From the NCBI GenBank assembly GCA_028866975.1, contig JAGWHG010000033.1, positions 1-6,340 of the forward strand: a DNA stretch of 6,340 nucleotides, given 5' to 3'. A program made the position numbers and the translations under genes. This DNA comes from Microcaldota archaeon (GTDB lineage: Archaea; Micrarchaeota; Micrarchaeia; Micrarchaeales; CABMGC01). Below are positions 1 to 5,346 of this stretch, in pieces (positions within the stretch are counted from its first letter, which is position 1; each line of letters begins with the position of its first letter). The notes below the pieces were generated by a model. The model saw nothing but the letters and a program-made list of their open reading frames with translations. It had not been told where the DNA came from and searched no databases.

Positions 1-18
1 TGTTTATAGTGGGGTTTC

Positions 19-321
19 ATGGGCTTTATCTCGGAGTTCAAGGAGTTTTTGAAGGACTACAAGGTGGTGGGGGTCGCTGTGGCATTCATAATGGCGGCGG
101 CAACAACAACGCTGGTACAGTCTCTTGTCAATAACATGATAATGCCAATTATCGGAATCTTCATTCCAAACGGGGCCTGGCAGAGCGCGACAGTGGCAAT
201 AGGATCTGCGACAATCGGGTGGGGCTCTTTCCTCTCGGCGCTCATAAACTTCATCGTGATTGCGCTTGTGATATTCCTAATTGTAAAGTTCGCAATCCGC
301 AATGACAAGCAGAAGAAGTGA
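19..321 (+). CDS. mscL: Large-conductance mechanosensitive channel, MscL family
   Basis: MscL forms a homopentameric membrane pore that opens under membrane tension and releases solutes during hypo-osmotic shock. The 100-residue product has the family layout: a short amphipathic N-terminal helix (EFKEFLKDYK, residues 6-15), a first membrane helix at about 16-46 rich in small residues and ending in the family-like NNMIMPIIG segment, a short outer loop at about 47-69, and a second membrane helix at about 70-92 (FLSALINFIVIALVIFLIVKF). It ends in a basic tail (RNDKQKK). Bacterial MscL is usually 130-150 residues, so the outer loop is short and the cytoplasmic C-terminal helix is almost absent. 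The ATG at 19 is the natural start; its promoter lies outside the window. The gene ends 4 bases before the stop of the convergent VKOR gene. The family call is fairly sure; gating properties cannot be judged. Confidence 0.85.
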   Translation: MGFISEFKEFLKDYKVVGVAVAFIMAAATTTLVQSLVNNMIMPIIGIFIPNGAWQSATVAIGSATIGWGSFLSALINFIVIALVIFLIVKFAIRNDKQKK

Positions 322-325
322 CTAA

Positions 326-730
326 CTATTCGATTTCCTTGTATAGGAAGGAAATAATGAGCAGCGCTATGACTATAAGGTGTATCGCTGTGCAGTACAG
401 GCATATCTTGCCAAGGGTGTATTCCGCCCACCAAAAGTAGAATAGCGTGAAGAACCCGATTATGGCCCAGTACTGGCCCAATTCTATCTTCTTGTAATAG
501 AACAGCCCGATCAATACGGCGAAGAATACAATGCCAAGAGCAGAGCTTGGAATTATGCCGAAAATCGTGGCGAACGGGCTGCTAAGCACCGTGCCGCAAT
601 CCACAACGCCGACTGTCGGGCAGTATACTGGGACGGCCTCGGTGTAGTGCGATATCGTTAGATAAATGGAAATGAGCAGGCCGAGCACCGCAAGGCCGTA
701 CTGAAGTTTCTGCATTGTGTCGAGCCCCAT
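326..730 (-). CDS. VKOR-family membrane thiol oxidoreductase
   Basis: Homologues of vitamin K epoxide reductase pass electrons from a thioredoxin-like partner to a membrane quinone, and so drive disulfide formation outside the cytoplasm. The 134-residue protein has four hydrophobic segments (about 9-27, 55-75, 86-102 and 115-130). The redox residues are visible: loop cysteines C37 and C45, eight residues apart as in the family, and the active-site motif C110-L-Y-C113 at the start of the last helix. Signature stretches are YCPTVGVVDCGTVLSSPF and GIIPSSALGI. The ATG at 730 lies 7 bases after the DUF929 stop; a second ATG at 715 (M6) is possible and removes only five residues. The place directly behind a CPYC thioredoxin-like gene suggests the two act as a redox pair, VKOR re-oxidising the soluble domain. 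It is the last gene of the operon. No fused thioredoxin domain is present. Confidence 0.9.
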   Translation of the reverse strand: MGLDTMQKLQYGLAVLGLLISIYLTISHYTEAVPVYCPTVGVVDCGTVLSSPFATIFGIIPSSALGIVFFAVLIGLFYYKKIELGQYWAIIGFFTLFYFWWAEYTLGKICLYCTAIHLIVIALLIISFLYKEIE

Positions 731-737
731 CGCAACA

Positions 738-1529
738 CTATGTAAACGACTCTATCCTTTTTATGTATGATGCAGAGCAGACGCTTGCAGGCGTGTTGTT
801 TGTCGCCTTGCATATCTGCGCAGTTATGAGGTTCGCAGATCCGAGGATCGACTGGGCGGTGGTTGAATTCTGGACCGCAAGCTGCGCGGCAACCTGGCTC
901 CAGTTCATGTTCTGAAGGATCTGCGGCGAATATGTGGAGCCGCTTATCGTGCTCTTGTTTGCAAAGTCGATGAATGGTATCGAGCCCGAAGGGTTCAGCG
1001 CAGTCGTGATGCTATTCTCCGTGCCGTTCAACGTCTGCAGTGGCGGATATGTCCCGTTGACGAACTTGTTGGTCACAATCTCCCTTGCGACGAAAGTTAT
1101 GTAGCTGCTCTGGTACGTCGAGTTGTAGAATGTGAACGTCGCCGTGTCCGGATAGACGTCCGTATGGCTAGAAGTCATGTAGTGAAGATTCGAGAATGTC
1201 CCAAACCTCATCAACGCTATTATGACCGGCCATCTCTCTGCTGCGCAGTACGGGCAGTATTCCGCGCCGACATAGAGTATCTCCGGCTTGCCATTGAGCA
1301 CAAGTGTGCTCTTTGCGCTAACATGCTGCGGCGAACCGCCGGAGCTGCCGATGCCGATTTGCGCAAGTGTGCTGTTCGATACCGCAAGGGCGCCAAGCAC
1401 GCTAGGGCTTGCCAAAACATCGTCAAAAGCAGCCAGCTTGTTGTCTCCAGAGCCAAGAGCGCTGGTGACTAGCAGCACAACTATGAGTATTCCGATGGCA
1501 ACAACGATTGCAATCTTGCGCTTGTCCAT
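738..1529 (-). CDS. DUF929 thioredoxin-like extracytoplasmic protein
   Basis: The 263-residue protein resembles DUF929, a family of thioredoxin-fold proteins known from acidophilic archaea. Residues 6-26 form one hydrophobic membrane or signal-anchor helix after a basic MDKRK start. The remainder should lie outside the cell. The redox motif is in [14 protein letters not shown] (C92 and C95), preceded by a beta strand (PEILYVG) as in thioredoxins. A likely cis-proline loop is SIPFIDF (I184-P185). A second cysteine pair sits near the C-terminus (C240, C251). Eight N-X-S/T sequons occur (N52, N136, N158, N168, N191, N209, N221, N244), which fits an exported glycoprotein. The ATG at 1529 was chosen because the only longer start is TTG at 1538, three codons upstream, and it would place residues before the basic N-region. 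The gene lies 17 bases after uS10 and 7 before VKOR, so the three are probably co-transcribed. The likely role is thiol oxidation or isomerisation with VKOR; this is inferred. Confidence 0.85.
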   Translation of the reverse strand: MDKRKIAIVVAIGILIVVLLVTSALGSGDNKLAAFDDVLASPSVLGALAVSNSTLAQIGIGSSGGSPQHVSAKSTLVLNGKPEILYVGAEYCPYCAAERWPVIIALMRFGTFSNLHYMTSSHTDVYPDTATFTFYNSTYQSSYITFVAREIVTNKFVNGTYPPLQTLNGTENSITTALNPSGSIPFIDFANKSTISGSTYSPQILQNMNWSQVAAQLAVQNSTTAQSILGSANLITAQICKATNNTPASVCSASYIKRIESFT

Positions 1530-1546
1530 GAAAACCAAACAATCGT

Positions 1547-1852
1547 TCAGCTCAGGCTCATCTCGATCTGCACCGAGTCAGGCACGGGTATTCGCATGAC
1601 CTGCCTCAACGCCTGCTCGCTGCCGTCTATCCAAACAACCCACTTGTGTATCCTCATCTCCCAGTGGTCGAATGTGTGCGAGCCGTCGGCATTGTGCGCC
1701 TTTCGCGTCGCCACCTTGAGCTTTCTTGTAGGCAGAGGAACAGGGCCCTTGAACTTGACGCCAACAGTCTTTGCGATCTCGACGATCTGCCGAGCTATCG
1801 CGCCAACTTCCTTGGCGTTCTTGCTTATTATCTTGATTTGTGCTACAGGCAG
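1547..1852 (-). CDS. rps10: Small ribosomal subunit protein uS10 (S10p/S20e), apparent CTG start
   Basis: uS10 binds the 3' domain in the head of the small ribosomal subunit. The reading frame gives 101 residues, the usual archaeal length, with recognisable family segments: [14 protein letters not shown] at the N-terminus, [12 protein letters not shown] (residues 36-47), [13 protein letters not shown] (59-71) and [13 protein letters not shown] near the end. It directly follows EF-1 alpha, a common archaeal arrangement. The start is unusual: no ATG, GTG or TTG exists in this frame before the conserved region. The best candidate is CTG at 1852-1850, giving MPVAQIKII, which matches the normal archaeal N-terminus in position. 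A TTG lies four bases upstream (1856-1854) but in another frame, and the bases between contain a tandem GCCT repeat. Removing one copy would give TTG-CCT-GTA and restore a normal start. The gene is thus either CTG-initiated, translationally coupled to EF-1 alpha, or affected by a sequence error. Gene finders restricted to ATG/GTG/TTG will miss it. Confidence 0.88.
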   Translation of the reverse strand: MPVAQIKIISKNAKEVGAIARQIVEIAKTVGVKFKGPVPLPTRKLKVATRKAHNADGSHTFDHWEMRIHKWVVWIDGSEQALRQVMRIPVPDSVQIEMSLS

Positions 1853-1856
1853 GCAA

Positions 1857-3128
1857 TCACATCTGCTTCTTGACCACGTCGAGGACTACTCCAGCTGCGA
1901 CCGTCTGACCCATGTCCCTGATGGCGAACCTTCCGAGCTGAGGGAAGTCTGTGTACTTTTCGACCACCACCGGCTTTGAAGGCTTGATCTTGACTATTGC
2001 GACATCGCCGTTCTTGATGAACTCAGGGTTCTTCTTAAGAGTCGTTCCAGTCTTAGGGTCCTTCTGCTCAACAATCTCAGTTATCGTAGCTGCGAGCTGC
2101 GCTGTGTGTATGTGGAAGACCGGCGTGTAGCCAGGAGCGATTGCAGTCGGGTGGTTTATGACCACGATCTGCGCTGTGAACTCCTCTGCAACTGTAGGAG
2201 GGCTGTTTGAAGGGCCGACTACGTCTCCCCTCTTGATCACGCCCTTGTCGACTCCCTTTATGTTGAAGCCGACGTTGTCTCCAGGGCCAGCGCTTGTGAG
2301 CTGCTGGTGGTGCATCTCGATGCTCTTCACGTCAGTCTTGACGTTGGAAGGCATTATGATTATGTTGTCTCCAGGCTTCATGACACCCGTCTCGACCCTG
2401 CCGACCGGGACCGTGCCGAATCCGGATATCGAGTAGACATCCTGCAGCGGCAGCCTCAGCGGCTTGTCCGTAGGCTTAGGCGGAAGCGTTAGCTTGTCTA
2501 GGGCCTCAAGTAGCGTAGGTCCCTGGTACCATTCCATCTTCGGGGACTTTGCAGAGACGTTGTCGCCCTGTAGTGCCGAATAAGGTATGAACACGACCTT
2601 GCTGACATCGTAACCGATTGTCTTGAGCAGGGTGCTGATCTGGGTCTTCATGTCCTCGTACTTTACCCGATCGTATTCTATTGCGTCTATCTTGTTTATT
2701 CCGACGATGAGCTGCGTAATTCCCAGCACCTTGGCAAGGAATGCGTGCTCTCGTGTCTGCGCCTGCACTCCGTCCTTTGCAGAGAGTACAAGAACTGCGG
2801 CATCTGCCTGGGATGCTCCTGTAATCATGTTCTTGACGAAGTCCTTGTGCCCTGGTGCGTCTATGATTGTGAAGTAGTAGTTCTGGCTCTTGAACTCCTT
2901 GTGGTTCACGTCGATTGTGATACCCCTTTCCCTTTCCTCCTTGAGCGAGTCCATGACGAAAGCGAACTCAAAGGTCGGCTTGTTGAACTTTGCTGCCTCT
3001 TCCTTGAGCTTCTTGAGATCCTGCTCGCTGACTGCTTTAGTCTCGTAGAGAATCCTTCCAACTGTTGTTGACTTGCCGTGGTCGACGTGTCCTATGAAAA
3101 CTATGTTCATGTGCGGTTTTTCTGCCAT
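1857..3128 (-). CDS. tuf: Translation elongation factor 1-alpha (archaeal EF-Tu)
   Basis: This GTPase carries aminoacyl-tRNA to the ribosomal A site. All five G motifs are present in the 423-residue protein: G1 GHVDHGKS (residues 13-20), the switch I region ERERGITID with T71 (G2), G3 DAPGH (90-94), G4 NKID (145-148) and G5 SAL (184-186). Domains 2 and 3 follow, with the archaeal and eukaryotic type of C-terminus ([22 protein letters not shown]). Length and start agree with archaeal EF-1 alpha. The ATG at 3128 has a clear GGTGA ribosome binding site five bases upstream and a TATA box about 85 bases upstream, so the mRNA has a leader of about 60 bases, unlike neighbouring genes that look leaderless. 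The stop lies four bases before the proposed uS10 start. It heads an operon of EF-1 alpha, uS10, DUF929 and VKOR genes. Confidence 0.98.
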   Translation of the reverse strand: MAEKPHMNIVFIGHVDHGKSTTVGRILYETKAVSEQDLKKLKEEAAKFNKPTFEFAFVMDSLKEERERGITIDVNHKEFKSQNYYFTIIDAPGHKDFVKNMITGASQADAAVLVLSAKDGVQAQTREHAFLAKVLGITQLIVGINKIDAIEYDRVKYEDMKTQISTLLKTIGYDVSKVVFIPYSALQGDNVSAKSPKMEWYQGPTLLEALDKLTLPPKPTDKPLRLPLQDVYSISGFGTVPVGRVETGVMKPGDNIIIMPSNVKTDVKSIEMHHQQLTSAGPGDNVGFNIKGVDKGVIKRGDVVGPSNSPPTVAEEFTAQIVVINHPTAIAPGYTPVFHIHTAQLAATITEIVEQKDPKTGTTLKKNPEFIKNGDVAIVKIKPSKPVVVEKYTDFPQLGRFAIRDMGQTVAAGVVLDVVKKQM

Positions 3129-3133
3129 TTATT

Positions 3134-3138
3134 TCACC
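3134..3138 (-). promoter_or_regulatory. Shine-Dalgarno site GGTGA of EF-1 alpha
   Basis: GGTGA is followed by five bases and the ATG at 3128. It can pair with the UCACC part of this organism's own 16S tail (AUCACCUC), but not with the CCUCC core that is altered here, so it fits the shifted anti-Shine-Dalgarno sequence. Confidence 0.75.
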
Positions 3139-3213
3139 ATATAAGCGTAACTGACTGAAGAGAGAATTGAGAACTCTGCCCCCAGAAATTGCTCATAGTT
3201 ATTTATGCGGGAT

Positions 3214-3224
3214 AATATTTAAAT
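3214..3224 (-). promoter_or_regulatory. TATA box of the EF-1 alpha/uS10/DUF929/VKOR operon
   Basis: On the minus strand the box reads ATTTAAATATT. Transcription should begin about 25 bases downstream, near 3190, giving a leader of roughly 60 bases before the ATG at 3128. The 123-base gap between EF-1 alpha and the next gene (3129-3251) shows no other gene. Upstream of the box only a weak relative (TCGACA) of the AACGAAY element of neighbouring promoters is seen. Confidence 0.7.
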
Positions 3225-3251
3225 CTTGCTATGCCTTTGTCGAGAGCGCCC

Positions 3252-3497
3252 CTATTGCCGTTTCTGGGCCAAAAATCCATCCATTACCATGCCTTTTAGG
3301 CTGGCAAGGTCGTCTTGGTTGAGTTCGCTCCCTGGCTTGTCAAGAAGGATCTTTGCCATGACCCTAAAGTCATTCCTCATGAACTTCTGCGGATCCTTTG
3401 ATTCCGTCAAAATGGAGCATACCTTTTCGGCAACGTTTTTGAGCGCCGCCTCTTTTTTGAGCAGCGCCTCGTTATTCGGGTTTGCAGCCACGCTCAT
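3252..3497 (-). CDS. Hypothetical protein, 81 aa, helical
   Basis: I do not recognise a family. The 81-residue product is charged and probably all-helical, without membrane segments or a signal peptide; it contains one cysteine (C27). Segments such as NNEALLKKEAALKNVAEKV and LNQDDLASLKGMVMDGFLAQ look like amphipathic helices, which would suit a small binding protein, but that is only a guess. The start is supported: ATG at 3497 is preceded by AGAGG with a seven-base spacer, matching the CCUC end of the local 16S tail. It lies 11 bases after the stop of a 39-codon gene, so the pair forms a dicistronic unit and the ribosome binding site overlaps the stop region of the first gene. It ends just before the EF-1 alpha promoter, whose upstream part may overlap its 3' end. 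Confidence 0.7.
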   Translation of the reverse strand: MSVAANPNNEALLKKEAALKNVAEKVCSILTESKDPQKFMRNDFRVMAKILLDKPGSELNQDDLASLKGMVMDGFLAQKRQ

Positions 3498-3508
3498 TTC
3501 TATGCCTC

Positions 3509-3628
3509 TCAGTATTTGTCTGCGACGATAGGCTTCATGTCCCTAAGATCTCGCTCCGCGGCCTTAAAAAGCGCGGCCATTTCTTTTTGCGACATCTTTA
3601 TGACATGCACATTATTGCCGTATCCCAT
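3509..3628 (-). CDS. Small protein, 39 aa, first gene of a dicistron
   Basis: The gene encodes 39 residues beginning MGYGNNVHVIKMSQKEMAAL and ending with PIVADKY. No family is recognised. Support for it being real comes from its surroundings: a TATA box lies 25 bases upstream of the ATG, as expected for a leaderless or nearly leaderless transcript, an AACGAAC element sits 12 bases beyond the TATA box as in neighbouring promoters, and the stop is followed 11 bases later by the ATG of the 81-aa gene with its own Shine-Dalgarno site. Without this gene the promoter would precede a leader of more than 130 bases. The middle (residues 12-31) is a probable charged helix. It could be a small partner of the 81-aa protein or a regulatory leader peptide; the sequence does not decide between these. 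Confidence 0.6.
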   Translation of the reverse strand: MGYGNNVHVIKMSQKEMAALFKAAERDLRDMKPIVADKY

Positions 3629-3653
3629 TTGATCAATCTGTAAGCAGTATCCT

Positions 3654-3684
3654 TATTTATAAGCTTTGCCCAGCTGTTCGTTCG
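3654..3684 (-). promoter_or_regulatory. Promoter of the 39-aa/81-aa dicistron
   Basis: The TATA box CTTATAAATA is at 3654-3663, 25 bases before the ATG at 3628. The upstream element CGAACGAAC is at 3676-3684, 12 bases beyond the box, and directly abuts the stop codon of the LAGLIDADG-like gene. Confidence 0.7.
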
Positions 3685-4164
3685 CTAAAACATGCCTCCT
3701 AATATCACGCTCCTCTCCCCGACAAACTCTGCAAACTTCTTTGCATCAAGTATCTTGCTGTCCTTTGTGCGCATGCCTAAATTCTCAATGACCAACCTGT
3801 CCGCAGGGCTCATCCCGCCTATCGATATGCTGCCATTCCGTATCTTCCCATTCGCATCGAACATGCCGGCGAGGAACATTGCAGCGAACTCGTTTTTATG
3901 CCTGAAAACTTTCGTCTCCTTTGCAAGTATGTCGCGTATCTGCTTTGCTATTTTGGAGTGGAAAAAGTACGCGTGGCGTATGCCACGAGTGTCCTCTATG
4001 ATTATCTTCTTTGGCTCGACCCCGAGCTTCATCGCGACCTCCACGAAATTCTCTATCATCTCATCTATTGTCGTGTTTATCCCCACCATGCTTCGCTCTC
4101 CTTGTTTTGTCTTGCCTGCAAGTCCGGCAATGTAGCATATTTCAGGCGAGAGTCGTGTTGGCAT
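3685..4164 (-). CDS. LAGLIDADG-fold protein lacking catalytic acids
   Basis: The 159-residue product looks like a LAGLIDADG homing-endonuclease fold, with two motif copies: IAGLAGKTK at residues 12-20 and LAGMFDANG at 98-106. Between them lie the usual strands and helices (SMVGINTT, the helix IDEMIENFVEVAMKLGV, then KIIIED, HAYFFHS and a helix to about 83). The position that normally holds the metal-binding aspartate, the eighth of the motif, is T19 in the first copy and N105 in the second. The second half is also short, about 53 residues after the motif. The protein is therefore probably not an active nuclease; a DNA- or RNA-binding role, as in other domesticated LAGLIDADG proteins, is an inference. 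It is free-standing, not inside an intron or intein. The ATG at 4164 is preferred over the TTG at 4188 because the TATA box is 22 bases upstream of the ATG and overlaps the TTG. Confidence 0.75.
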   Translation of the reverse strand: MPTRLSPEICYIAGLAGKTKQGERSMVGINTTIDEMIENFVEVAMKLGVEPKKIIIEDTRGIRHAYFFHSKIAKQIRDILAKETKVFRHKNEFAAMFLAGMFDANGKIRNGSISIGGMSPADRLVIENLGMRTKDSKILDAKKFAEFVGERSVILGGMF

Positions 4165-4186
4165 TGAATCAGTTTCGACGCAAAGC

Positions 4187-4211
4187 AATTTAAGCCCAGC
4201 TCTGCTTCGAA
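4187..4211 (-). promoter_or_regulatory. Promoter of the LAGLIDADG-like gene
   Basis: The TATA box TTAAATT (4187-4193) lies 22 bases before the ATG at 4164, so the mRNA is probably leaderless. About ten bases further upstream is TTCGAAG (4205-4211), a weaker version of the AACGAAY element. Confidence 0.6.
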
Positions 4212-4220
4212 TTGCCCTGC

Positions 4221-4505
4221 CTAGGATTTGGCCGCATTGCGCCTATCGCGCACGATCTCCTCCATCATGCGCCTAATGTCCGTGTAAATCAGCCTGGTTT
4301 TGGGATTTCCCGAGAAATCATGGAGGCAGTCCACAATCGCCGCACCCGCATCGAGCACCGCCTCTGAAAGTTCCGGATTCTCCCTCTCTTTCTTGAGCAG
4401 TTCCTTGATCCCATTGAGCTTGGCAACTGTCGGCTTCACGCCGAGCCCGCTTAACTGCTTTATGAACTCCTTTTCCTTCCTAATCTCGAACCTCTCATTT
4501 ACCAT
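4221..4505 (-). CDS. Hypothetical protein, 94 aa, helical and charged
   Basis: No family is recognised. The product is 94 residues, strongly helical and rich in K, R and E, with no membrane segment; one cysteine is present (in VDCLHDF). Two blocks can be seen: a basic N-terminal half (FEIRKEKEFIKQLSGLGV, AKLNGIKELLKKERE) and a more hydrophobic second half (EAVLDAGAAIVDCLHDF, then YTDIRRMMEEIVRDRR). The ATG at 4505 is chosen over the TTG at 4526, because the TATA box ends 20 bases upstream of this ATG and overlaps the TTG; a leaderless mRNA beginning at or near the ATG is expected. The gene has its own promoter with the upstream AACGAAC element and lies between the beta-helix protein gene and the LAGLIDADG-like gene on the same strand. 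A small regulatory or nucleic-acid-binding protein would be possible but nothing proves it. Confidence 0.7.
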   Translation of the reverse strand: MVNERFEIRKEKEFIKQLSGLGVKPTVAKLNGIKELLKKERENPELSEAVLDAGAAIVDCLHDFSGNPKTRLIYTDIRRMMEEIVRDRRNAAKS

Positions 4506-4525
4506 AGCGTTAATCCGTTTTTGCA

Positions 4526-4553
4526 ATTTAAATATCTCAGTAGCCTGTTCGTT
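4526..4553 (-). promoter_or_regulatory. Promoter of the 94-aa gene
   Basis: The TATA box ATATTTAAATT (4526-4535 core) ends 20 bases before the ATG at 4505, pointing to a leaderless transcript. The upstream element AACGAAC is at 4547-4553, 11 bases beyond the box, and lies only 10 bases after the stop of the beta-helix protein gene. Confidence 0.7.
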
Positions 4554-4563
4554 TAAAATGGCT

Positions 4564-5187
4564 TTATCCTCGTTTGAGAAAGCCCCTGACCATCTCCTCC
4601 TTCCTCTTCACGTTCTCCAAAAAGAAGTCGAGCTGCCACTGCTGCTCAAATTCTGTCGCCTTCCATATTTTTTCATTGTATAGCCTGGTGTAGCCCATAA
4701 GGCATGCGTTCCCACATACCTCCGAATTGCCCCCGATCTCCGAATTTCCGTGGACGCTCGCATTCTGGAAGATCTTTGCGGTGTCGAACACATTCGCATC
4801 TTCGAAAACCTCCGAGTTGCCGAACACTCTCGCATCATCATACACGCGTGCATTGCCGCAAACCTGCGCAAAGCCATACACCTTCGCGTTTCCGAACACC
4901 CTTGCGTTCCCGCGCACCCACGACTTGCCAAACACCTCTGCGTTATCGTAAACACCTGCATTTTCGGATACGAGCGCATTGCCGTGCACGATTGCATTGA
5001 TTCCGATGTAAGCGCTGTCGATGACTTTGGCTGTGCTCTCGACGAATCCGCCAACACTGCCGTCCTTGTTTGCGTGCCTAAAGAAATTCCTTCCGCCAAC
5101 CTTGGCATGCCTGACGGCGTTGCCGAGCCCTTTCAGCTCGAGAACTGACCTGCACGACGTAAAGTCATTGCTTATAGTAGCAATCAT
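4564..5187 (-). CDS. Left-handed beta-helix (hexapeptide-repeat) protein
   Basis: Of 207 residues, positions 51-170 are twenty uninterrupted hexapeptide units of the form x-N/T/S-A/S-x-V/I-x (for example GNARVF, GNAKVY, GNSEVF, QNASVH). This pattern folds as a left-handed parallel beta-helix with three hexads per turn, so about six to seven turns. The N-terminal part with SVGGFVES just before the helix resembles the GGW/FIES entry segment of YdcK-like proteins common in bacteria and phages. The C-terminal 30 residues are a charged helix (QQWQLDFFLENVKRKEEM). There is no signal peptide, membrane helix or evident acyltransferase histidine site, so a structural or binding role is more likely than enzymatic activity. 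The ATG at 5187 leaves a leader of about 40 bases after the TATA box near 5255. The low complexity and bacterial look suggest gene transfer, which was not tested. Function unknown. Confidence 0.75.
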   Translation of the reverse strand: MIATISNDFTSCRSVLELKGLGNAVRHAKVGGRNFFRHANKDGSVGGFVESTAKVIDSAYIGINAIVHGNALVSENAGVYDNAEVFGKSWVRGNARVFGNAKVYGFAQVCGNARVYDDARVFGNSEVFEDANVFDTAKIFQNASVHGNSEIGGNSEVCGNACLMGYTRLYNEKIWKATEFEQQWQLDFFLENVKRKEEMVRGFLKRG

Positions 5188-5250
5188 AATTATCCGCTGG
5201 ATCCCTTCTGCAGAAACAGAACTGACCGTAAGACCTAATTGTCCATGGCC

Positions 5251-5277
5251 TTTTATAAAGCCTTCTTGCTATTCGTT
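5251..5277 (-). promoter_or_regulatory. Promoter of the beta-helix protein gene
   Basis: The TATA box CTTTATAAAA (5251-5260) would start transcription near 5230, giving a leader of about 40 bases before the ATG at 5187. AACGAAT (5271-5277) lies 10 bases upstream of the box. It faces the divergent promoter of the plus-strand gene. Confidence 0.6.
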
Positions 5278-5305
5278 TAAACCTAAAAAAAGCAATCGAA
5301 CGAAT
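5271..5305. repeat. Inverted repeat ATTCGTT/AACGAAT in the divergent promoter
   Basis: ATTCGTT at 5271-5277 and AACGAAT at 5299-5305 are perfect 7-base inverted copies with 21 bases between them. Each copy is the upstream element of one of the two divergent promoters, 10 and 12 bases from its TATA box. The arrangement would suit a regulator or general factor acting on both genes. Confidence 0.6.
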
Positions 5306-5326
5306 ACCTATTAATGCTATATAAAT
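5299..5326 (+). promoter_or_regulatory. Promoter of the 157-aa gene
   Basis: TATATAAAT at 5318-5326 ends 20 bases before the ATG at 5347. The upstream element AACGAAT (5299-5305) lies 12 bases before the TATA box. The earlier in-frame ATG at 5314 overlaps the TATA box region and cannot be in the transcript, so the mRNA is probably leaderless. Confidence 0.7.
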
Positions 5327-5346
5327 CCCCTAGACACAGGACAATT

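Noticed and set aside
57..434. 125-codon minus-strand frame opposite mscL
   Set aside because: It overlaps both mscL and the end of VKOR, and its product has no feature of a real protein.
715..915. Plus-strand frame of 66 codons over the VKOR/DUF929 junction
   Set aside because: It lies antisense to two recognised genes and has no promoter or recognisable product.
1578..1856. 92-codon frame from TTG at 1856, overlapping uS10
   Set aside because: It is another frame of the uS10 gene with a low-complexity, non-protein-like product; the conserved uS10 frame is offset by one base.
3129..3251. Additional gene in the EF-1 alpha leader
   Set aside because: No open frame with a start and promoter is seen; only the TATA box, leader and Shine-Dalgarno site are supported.
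4680..5040. Short periodic DNA repeats suggesting a CRISPR array
   Set aside because: The period is 18 bases without distinct spacers and is fully explained by in-frame hexapeptide codons.
4608..5108. Long alternative frames on both strands across the beta-helix gene
   Set aside because: They are produced by the 18-base periodicity of the hexapeptide-coding repeats and give biased, repetitive products rich in R, M, C, H or P.
5314..5346. Earlier in-frame ATG at 5314 for the 157-aa gene
   Set aside because: The TATA box (5318-5326) lies within this extension, so it would not be part of the mRNA.
5188..5346. tRNA or small RNA in the divergent intergenic region
   Set aside because: No cloverleaf or stable conserved hairpin could be found; the region is explained by the two promoters.
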